Shown here: positions 58,421 to 64,000 of the stretch, piece by piece
Position numbering within the stretch: position 1 is the first letter of the stretch
How the letters are laid out: each line of letters begins with the position of its first letter
NCBI RefSeq assembly: GCF_043195095.1
Contig: NZ_JBAFWN010000001.1
From: NCEH01 sp043195095
GTDB lineage: Bacteria; Pseudomonadota; Alphaproteobacteria; Rhizobiales; Xanthobacteraceae
Direction: 5' to 3' (one strand)
DNA: 64,000 nt
Made by a program: the position numbers and the translations under genes
Notes under the pieces: generated by a model
The model's input: only the letters and a program-made list of their open reading frames with translations
Database searches by the model: none
Told to the model about the DNA's origin: nothing

Positions 58421-59617
58421 TCACTCCGCCGCCACGCGCGCCGCGAACCGCTCCGCCCCGAACGGCGCGATCAGCGGATCGGTCCGGCCCTCCAGCACTA
58501 GGGCGCAGATGGTGGAGGTGGTCACCGGCAGCAGCAGGATGCCGTTTCGGTGATGGCCAGTGGCATGGATCAAGCCTTCCACCTCGCTCACGCCCAGGAT
58601 CGGCGCATCGTCACGGCTGCCAGGGCGGAAGCCCACCCATTGCTCGATGATGGTCAGTTCCTCGATGGTCGGCACGCAGCGCCACGCGTGGGTGAGCAGC
58701 GCCAGCTGGCCACCGGCGGTGATATCGGTGTCGAAGCCCTTCTCCTCCACCGTCGCGCCGATGATGAGGCGCCCGTCCTTGCGCGGCACCATATAAGTGC
58801 CCGGCCCCCACAGCACATGGGTCAGCAAGGGCGCAGCGGGGTCCATGCGCAGGGCCAGCATCTGCCCCTTGATGGGACGCACCGGGAGCGGCGCCGCCGG
58901 GGCGATGGTGACCCCACGCGACCAGGCGCCCGCTGCAAGAATCACGGTATCGGCGGGATGCAGGACGCCATCGACCACGACGCCGCGCGCCTTGCCGTCG
59001 CGGGTTTCCACCCGTTCCACCTTGGCCTGTTCGTGCAGCACCGCGCCGGCCTTCAGCGCCGCCACCTTCAGCGCCGCCGCGGTTTGCCGGTTGTCGGCCT
59101 GATGATCCTGCGGGCACCACAGCGCGCCGGCCAGTTTGGTGGCGAGATGGGGTTCCTTGCGGCGCGCCTCGGCGGCGGTCAGCCATTCCACCGGCAGGCC
59201 GAGGCTCTTTTGAAAGGCGTGCTGGTGGCGCAGCTTGGCGGCATCGTCGGCGGTCAGCGCGACGACCAGCGTGCCCTCCTCGCGCAGGCCCACATCCATG
59301 CCGCTGGCGGCTTCCAGATCCGCCGCGAAGGCGGGCCACATCGTCTGGCTGGCGCGGTTGAGGGCGAGCAGCCCTTCCTCTCCCGGCTCGGCTTCCGCGC
59401 AGGCGGCGAGCATGCCGGCGGCGGCATGGCTGGCGCCGGAGCCGGCACGGCCGGCGTCGAACAGCTCGACCTTGCAGCCCGCCTGGGCGAGACGCCAGCC
59501 GATGGCGAGCCCGATGACGCCCGCGCCGATGACGGCGACGCGCATCCCCACAGCGTCGCTGCGGGCCGGCTGAACTTGCGAAGACATACTATTCTGGGAC
59601 GATAAGCGGGTGCTCAT
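58421..59617 (-). CDS. thiO: Glycine oxidase ThiO
   Basis: 398 residues. FAD-binding motif VAVIGAGVIGLAIGWRLAQ begins at about residue 27 and is followed by GSGASHAAAGMLAACAEAE. C-terminal WVGFRPGSRDDAPILG and GLIHATGHHRNGILL close the DAAO-like fold. Converts glycine to dehydroglycine for thiazole synthesis in aerobes. ATG 59617 lies just after the riboswitch's terminal GGGAGGAG; ATG 59587 or a start at MRVAVIG would remove the short polar leader. Confidence 0.94.
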   Translation of the reverse strand: MSTRLSSQNSMSSQVQPARSDAVGMRVAVIGAGVIGLAIGWRLAQAGCKVELFDAGRAGSGASHAAAGMLAACAEAEPGEEGLLALNRASQTMWPAFAADLEAASGMDVGLREEGTLVVALTADDAAKLRHQHAFQKSLGLPVEWLTAAEARRKEPHLATKLAGALWCPQDHQADNRQTAAALKVAALKAGAVLHEQAKVERVETRDGKARGVVVDGVLHPADTVILAAGAWSRGVTIAPAAPLPVRPIKGQMLALRMDPAAPLLTHVLWGPGTYMVPRKDGRLIIGATVEEKGFDTDITAGGQLALLTHAWRCVPTIEELTIIEQWVGFRPGSRDDAPILGVSEVEGLIHATGHHRNGILLLPVTTSTICALVLEGRTDPLIAPFGAERFAARVAAE

Positions 59618-59619
59618 CG

Positions 59620-59706
59620 GCTCCTCCCTACGCTGGAATGACCCAGACAGGTTCGATGGGTATGATCTCAGCCGCGCGTGACGCGCGGCACCCCAGGCCG
59701 TCTGAC
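59620..59706 (-). ncRNA. TPP riboswitch (THI element)
   Basis: On the minus strand: GGGGTGCC, a CGCGCG hairpin, GGCTGAGATCATACCC, CGAACCTGTCTGGGTCAT, then CCAGCGTAGGGAGGAG. CTGAGA, ACCC, GAACCTG and the terminal GCGNAGGGA are the hallmark TPP-aptamer segments. The Shine-Dalgarno of thiO (GGGAGGAG) is the aptamer's end, which suggests translational control by thiamine pyrophosphate. Confidence 0.95.
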
Positions 59707-59917
59707 AGTATCACCGCTTCGCGCCCCAGCGGCAAGGAAAACTCAAAAATTCGCATCGAACCGTCACGAAGCGATGCAAGGCGTTTGGTCCCATAGCTTT
59801 TTCACGGGCCAGCCGCAATTGCGGCGCGCGGAATGCATGGGGCGGCCGCCGAGCCCGGGCAGATGTTGTGTGCCAGCCCCCGCTGTCAGGCGTGCGCGGA
59901 CGCGCTATAAGGCGGCC

Positions 59918-60361
59918 ATGCTGCCTCTGCTTCCGCTCATCCGGCGCGTGCGCCACGGCCTCACCCTCGGTGTGCGCACCATCGTCATGGACGAGGCGCG
60001 CGGCGTGCTGCTGGTGCGCCATTCCTATACGCCCGGCTGGCATTTTCCCGGCGGCGGCGTGGATGTGGGCGAAACCACGGAAGATGCGGCCCGGCGCGAA
60101 CTGATGGAAGAAGCGGCGGTCACCGCCGAAGGTCCATTGGTGCTTCATGGCCTGTTCTTCAATCCCCGCGTCGGCGGGCGCGATCATGTGGCCTGCTATC
60201 TCGTGCCGCGCTTTTCCTTCGAGGCATTGCCCGGCCCCAATCTGGAAATTCGCGAGGTGCGCTTTTTCCCGCGCGACGCTTTGCCGGAGGATGTCACCGC
60301 CAGCACGCTGCGCCGCCTCGCCGAGATCGAAGGCGGGCAGCCGCCGGACCCGCGCTGGTAG
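59918..60361 (+). CDS. NUDIX hydrolase
   Basis: 147 residues from ATG 59918; upstream ATGs in the long frame run antisense across the riboswitch. NUDIX box: GGGVDVGETTEDAARREL then MEEAAV, with the RE..EE metal residues intact. Preceded by VRTIVMDEARGVLLVRHSYT, typical of dinucleoside polyphosphate or NUDIX domain RNA decapping relatives. Hydrolyses a nucleoside diphosphate linked to X; substrate not predictable. Divergent from thiO, single gene before the aldehyde dehydrogenase gene. Confidence 0.88.
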   Translation: MLPLLPLIRRVRHGLTLGVRTIVMDEARGVLLVRHSYTPGWHFPGGGVDVGETTEDAARRELMEEAAVTAEGPLVLHGLFFNPRVGGRDHVACYLVPRFSFEALPGPNLEIREVRFFPRDALPEDVTASTLRRLAEIEGGQPPDPRW

Positions 60362-60421
60362 CGCGCGGGCCATCGCTCTTCGCGTACCCGTTCGCCGCCT
60401 GTCTCATTCGGGAGCTGTCTC

Positions 60422-61948
60422 ATGGAAGTGACCTCCGCCCCCTCCCCCGCCGCCGAAATCGCCACCTTGCTCGATCGCCTGGGCGTTTCGCCCGCAGCGC
60501 GCGCCGGCGGCACGCTGCGGGCGCATTCGCCGATCACCGGCGAACAGGTCGCCACCCTGAATGAAACGCCCGACGCGGCGGCGGCGATCGGCGCCGCGCA
60601 CGAAGCTTTTCTCGCCTGGCGCGCCGTGCCCGCGCCCCGCCGGGGCGAGCTGGTGCGCCTGCTGGGCGAAGAATTGCGCGCCGCCAAGGCGGATCTCGGC
60701 CGGCTGGTGACGCTGGAGGCGGGCAAGATTCTCTCCGAAGGGCTGGGCGAAGTGCAGGAGATGATCGACATCTGCGACTTCGCCACCGGCCTGTCGCGCC
60801 AATTGCACGGGCTGACCATCACCACCGAGCGCCCCGACCATCGCATGATGGAAACCTGGCATCCGGCGGGCGTGGTCGGCGTGATCTCGGCGTTCAATTT
60901 TCCGGTTGCTGTCTGGTCCTGGAACGCGGCGCTGGCGCTGGTGTGCGGCAACGCCGTGGTGTGGAAGCCGTCGGAAAAGACGCCGCTGACCGCGCTCGCG
61001 GTCCAGGCGATTTTCCAGCGCGCGGCGGAGCGCTTCGGGGAAGCGCCGGCCGGCCTCTCCACTTTGCTGATCGGCGGGCGCGAGATGGGCGAAGCGCTGG
61101 TTGACGACCCGCGCGTGCCCGTGGTCTCCGCCACCGGCTCCACCGCCATGGGCCGCGCCGTGGCGCCGCGCCTTGCCGCGCGGTTCGCCAAGGCCATCCT
61201 GGAGCTGGGCGGCAACAATGCCGCCATCGTCTGCCCTTCCGCCGACCTCGACCTGACGGTGCGCGCGGTGGCGTTTGCCGCCATGGGCACCGCCGGCCAG
61301 CGCTGCACGAGCCTGCGGCGGCTGATCGTGCACGACAGCGTTTATGACGCGCTGCTCGCGCGCCTTAAGCCGGCCTATGGCTCGGTGCGCGTGGGCGATC
61401 CGCGCGATCCGGCAACGCTCGTCGGCCCGCTGATCGACGCGCCGGCGGGGCAGGCCATGGCGCGCGCACTCGCGGCGGCCCGTGCCGAAGGCGGCAGGGT
61501 GACCGGCGGGGAGAGCGTGCGGCCGACTGGCCTTGCGGGCGGCGCCTATGTCCGCCCCGCCTTGGCCGAGATGCCCACCCAGAGCGCCATCGTGCGCGCT
61601 GAAACCTTCGCGCCGATCCTCTATGTGCTGCGCTACCGGACCCTGGACGAGGCCATCGCTCTTCAGAACGACGTGCCGCAGGGCCTTGCCTCCTCCATCT
61701 TCACCACCGATCTGCGCGAGGCCGAGCGCTTCCTCTCCGCTGCCGGCTCGGACTGCGGCATCGCCAACGTCAATATCGGCCCTTCGGGTGCCGAGATCGG
61801 CGGGGCGTTCGGCGGGGAGAAAGAGACCGGCGGCGGGCGCGAGGCCGGATCGGACAGCTGGAAGGCCTATATGCGCCGGGCCACCAACACCATCAATTAC
61901 GGCACCCGCCTGCCGCTTGCCCAGGGGGTGAGCTTCGAGCTGGACTGA
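60422..61948 (+). CDS. Aldehyde dehydrogenase, ALDH7 / piperideine-6-carboxylate (alpha-aminoadipic semialdehyde) type
   Basis: 508 residues; GGGAG precedes the ATG. ALDH core: VVGVISAFNFPVAVWSWNAA, STAMGRAVAPRLAARFAKAI, catalytic Glu in LELGGNNA, catalytic Cys in GTAGQRCTSLRRL. N-terminal and C-terminal features (GEKETGGGREAGSDSWKAYM) mark the ALDH7/AmaB group that oxidises alpha-aminoadipic semialdehyde in lysine or pipecolate breakdown. It lies between nudix and eutBC without a clear operon link to either. Confidence 0.88.
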   Translation: MEVTSAPSPAAEIATLLDRLGVSPAARAGGTLRAHSPITGEQVATLNETPDAAAAIGAAHEAFLAWRAVPAPRRGELVRLLGEELRAAKADLGRLVTLEAGKILSEGLGEVQEMIDICDFATGLSRQLHGLTITTERPDHRMMETWHPAGVVGVISAFNFPVAVWSWNAALALVCGNAVVWKPSEKTPLTALAVQAIFQRAAERFGEAPAGLSTLLIGGREMGEALVDDPRVPVVSATGSTAMGRAVAPRLAARFAKAILELGGNNAAIVCPSADLDLTVRAVAFAAMGTAGQRCTSLRRLIVHDSVYDALLARLKPAYGSVRVGDPRDPATLVGPLIDAPAGQAMARALAAARAEGGRVTGGESVRPTGLAGGAYVRPALAEMPTQSAIVRAETFAPILYVLRYRTLDEAIALQNDVPQGLASSIFTTDLREAERFLSAAGSDCGIANVNIGPSGAEIGGAFGGEKETGGGREAGSDSWKAYMRRATNTINYGTRLPLAQGVSFELD

Positions 61949-61987
61949 GGCCGCGCGTCTGGCGACAGGCGAAAGGGATTTCTTTCA

Positions 61988-62003
61988 AGGCATAAATATT
62001 GCT
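61988..62003 (+). promoter_or_regulatory. Possible sigma-54 promoter of eutB
   Basis: AGGCATA-AATA-TTGCT matches TGGCAYR-N4-TTGCW except for the first base. It ends 38 bases before the eutB ATG. No clear enhancer dyad in the short (92-bp) gap. Confidence 0.4.
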
Positions 62004-62040
62004 TCATAATCGGCACGTTCAGCGTGCGGGAGCCTTGTGA

Positions 62041-63429
62041 ATGCCCTTCATCCACCGCATCGGTCCACGCAGCTATGTGTTCGCCGACCTCAAGGAGCTG
62101 ATGGCCAAGGCGACGCCGCCGCGCTCCGGCGACATGCTTGCCGGCATCGCCGCCACCAGCGCGGAGGAGAATGTCGCCGCCAAGATGTGCCTCGCCGAGG
62201 TGCCGCTGAAGACCTTCCTCTCCACGGCGCTGATCCCCTATGAGCAGGACGAGGTGACGCGCCTCATTCTCGACGGGCACGATCATTCCGCCTTCGCCCC
62301 CATCGCGAGCCTCACCGTGGGCGATTTCCGCGATTACCTGCTCTCCGATCAAGCGACGCCGGATGCCCTCGCCCGCCTGGCCCATGGCCTGACGCCGGAA
62401 ATGGTGGCGGCGGTCTCCAAAATCATGCGCAATCAGGATCTGATCCTGGTGGCGAAGAAATGCCGGGTGGTCACGCGCTTCCGCAACACCATCGGCCTGC
62501 CCGGCACCATGGCCGTGCGCCTGCAGCCCAACCATCCCACCGACGATGCCGCCGGGGTTTCCGCTGCCATCCTCGACGGCCTGCTCTATGGCTGCGGCGA
62601 TGCGGTGATCGGCATCAACCCCGCCTCCGACAGCCTGCCGGTGCTCGACCGGCTGCTGAAGCTGGTGGATGCCGTCATCACGCGCTTCGACATCCCCACC
62701 CAGAGCTGCGTGCTGACCCATGTCACCACCTCCATCGAGCTGATGAACCGGGGGGCGCCGGTGGATCTGGTGTTCCAGTCCATCGCCGGGACGCAGGCCG
62801 CCAACCGCTCGTTCGGCATAGATCTCGCGGTGCTGCGCGAAGGCTATGACGCCGCCCGCGCGCTGAAGCGCGGCACGCTCGGCACCAATGCAATGTATTT
62901 CGAAACCGGCCAGGGCGCGGCGCTCTCCGCCAATGCGCACCATGGCGTGGACCAGCAGACCTGCGAGGCGCGGGCCTATGCGGTCGCCCGCGCGTTCGAG
63001 CCGCTGCTGGTGAACACCGTGGTCGGCTTCATCGGCCCGGAATATCTGTATGACGGCAAGCAGATCATCCGCGCCGGCCTGGAAGACCATTTCTGCGGCA
63101 AGCTGCTCGGCGTGCCGCTGGGCGTGGACGTCTGCTACACCAACCACGCGGAAGCCGACCAGGACGACATGGATACCTTGCTCACCCTGCTGGCGGCGGC
63201 GGGTGTCACTTACATCATGGGTATTCCCGGCGCCGACGACGTGATGCTCAATTATCAGTCGACCTCGTTCCACGATGCCCTTTATGTGCGCGAAGTGTTC
63301 GGGCTGAAGCGGGCGCCGGAATTCGAGGCGTGGCTCCAGTCCCTGCACATCACAGGGACGGACGGGCGGCTGCTGCCCGCCGATGGCGGTCATCCGCTGC
63401 TCGGCTTCGTGGCGGAGCGGGCGGCATGA
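62041..63429 (+). CDS. eutB: Ethanolamine ammonia-lyase, large subunit
   Basis: 462 residues, the family's usual length. Adenosylcobalamin-dependent conversion of ethanolamine to acetaldehyde and ammonia. Substrate-binding residues line up with the E. coli enzyme: Arg and Gln in GTMAVRLQPNHP, Asn in GINPASDS, Glu in YFETGQGAALSAN, Asp in GVDVCYTNHAEADQDDMD. The stop overlaps eutC (ATGA). No eut microcompartment, permease or reactivase gene is visible in this window; such stand-alone eutBC pairs are typical of aerobic soil bacteria using ethanolamine as a nitrogen source. Confidence 0.97.
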   Translation: MPFIHRIGPRSYVFADLKELMAKATPPRSGDMLAGIAATSAEENVAAKMCLAEVPLKTFLSTALIPYEQDEVTRLILDGHDHSAFAPIASLTVGDFRDYLLSDQATPDALARLAHGLTPEMVAAVSKIMRNQDLILVAKKCRVVTRFRNTIGLPGTMAVRLQPNHPTDDAAGVSAAILDGLLYGCGDAVIGINPASDSLPVLDRLLKLVDAVITRFDIPTQSCVLTHVTTSIELMNRGAPVDLVFQSIAGTQAANRSFGIDLAVLREGYDAARALKRGTLGTNAMYFETGQGAALSANAHHGVDQQTCEARAYAVARAFEPLLVNTVVGFIGPEYLYDGKQIIRAGLEDHFCGKLLGVPLGVDVCYTNHAEADQDDMDTLLTLLAAAGVTYIMGIPGADDVMLNYQSTSFHDALYVREVFGLKRAPEFEAWLQSLHITGTDGRLLPADGGHPLLGFVAERAA

Positions 63430-64000
63430 TCGAACGCGATCCCTGGCTCGCCTTCGCCCGCCATACGCCGGCCCGCATCGCGCTCGGCCGCACTGGCGCA
63501 AGCCTGCCGACGCAGGAGGTGCTACGCTTCGCCCTCGCCCATGCCCAGGCGCGCGATGCGGTCCACACGCCGTTCGATGCCGCCGCCATGGACGCGCAGG
63601 TGCGCGCGCTCGGCTTCGAGACTGTGCAGATCGCCAGCGCCGCCCCGGCCCGCGACGTCTATCTGCGCCGGCCCGATCTCGGCCGCTGCCTCGCCGAGGC
63701 GAGCCGCGCCACGCTCGAAGCGGCCGCCCACGGCCCCGTCGATCTCGCGCTGGTGGTGGCGGACGGGCTCTCTTCCGCCGCCGTGCACGCGCAGGCCGTG
63801 CCCTTTCTCGCGGCGCTCAAGCCCTGGATCGAGAAAGAGAATTGGCAGGTGTCGCCGGTGTGCATCGCATCCCAGGCGCGGGTGGCGCTCGGGGATGAAG
63901 CCGGCGCGGCGCTCAAGGCGCGGGCGGTGCTGGTGATGATCGGCGAGCGGCCCGGCCTGTCCTCGCCGGACAGCCTCGGCCTTTACCTCACCTTCGCGCC
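63426..64000 (+). CDS. eutC: Ethanolamine ammonia-lyase, small subunit (partial, runs off the window)
   Basis: At least 191 codons from ATG 63426, which overlaps the eutB stop by 4 bp. Motifs: RHTPARIALGRTGASLPTQE, LALVVADGLSSAAVHAQAVP, then VLVMIGERPGLSSPDSLGLY, which carries B12-contact residues. The remainder (about 60-70 residues) lies beyond the right edge. Forms the active complex with EutB. Confidence 0.95.
   Translation, partial: MIERDPWLAFARHTPARIALGRTGASLPTQEVLRFALAHAQARDAVHTPFDAAAMDAQVRALGFETVQIASAAPARDVYLRRPDLGRCLAEASRATLEAAAHGPVDLALVVADGLSSAAVHAQAVPFLAALKPWIEKENWQVSPVCIASQARVALGDEAGAALKARAVLVMIGERPGLSSPDSLGLYLTFA

Overview
GC-rich, densely packed chromosome segment from an alphaproteobacterium of the order Hyphomicrobiales; a Xanthobacteraceae-like genus (Xanthobacter, Ancylobacter, Starkeya or Azorhizobium type) is the best guess. 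The basis is rhizobial-type dctA/dctBD control, a TPP-riboswitch thiOSGE operon, an oxyR/katG pair, many catabolic ABC-transporter clusters each with its own regulator, and a dispersed palindromic repeat around an ATGGCCGGG / CCCGGCCAT hairpin. I see no phage, transposase, CRISPR array or rRNA. Taxonomy is inference from gene content only.

Layout. 0-5.3 kb: C2-sulfonate catabolism, with a GMC flavoprotein 3' end, an MFS importer, xsc and pta; this fits isethionate oxidation to sulfoacetaldehyde, its phosphorolysis to acetyl phosphate and sulfite, and conversion to acetyl-CoA. Two repeat families bracket pta. 5.8-10.8 kb: housekeeping and hypothetical genes (tRNA-Gln, DUF1127-like protein, two glycosyltransferases, a TonB-C-like periplasmic protein, a ParA-type ATPase, tRNA-Ala). 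11-18 kb: a polyamine/iron-type ABC importer divergent from an IclR regulator and a cytoplasmic gamma-glutamyltransferase homologue. 18-25.6 kb: a seven-gene minus-strand operon (enolase-superfamily enzyme, SsuABC/TauABC-like importer, alpha/beta hydrolase, D-cysteine-desulfhydrase/cysteate-lyase-like PLP enzyme, Asp/Glu-type racemase) divergent from a GntR/FadR regulator.

26-42.8 kb: AI-2E-family permease, then a sugar-acid region: GntR-like regulator with two apparent winged helices, UxaA/GarD-family dehydratase, polar-amino-acid-type ABC importer, 2-keto-3-deoxyarabonate-dehydratase-like enzyme, alpha-ketoglutarate semialdehyde dehydrogenase, AroE-like oxidoreductase and a COG3618 lactonase/amidohydrolase. 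Together they suggest a Weimberg-type route to 2-oxoglutarate. A DeoR regulator with three phased operator palindromes heads a CUT1 sugar ABC importer.

42.8-64 kb: oxyR/katG; an NtrC-type response regulator and cache-domain kinase preceding an OFA-family MFS carrier with a sigma-54 promoter and two upstream dyads; dctA divergent from dctBD with a sigma-54 promoter and two DctD-type dyads; riboswitch-controlled thiO-thiS-thiG-thiE; a NUDIX hydrolase; an ALDH7-type dehydrogenase; and eutB-eutC, with eutC running off the right edge. The window is dominated by scavenging of small organic acids, sulfonates, amines and sugar acids.
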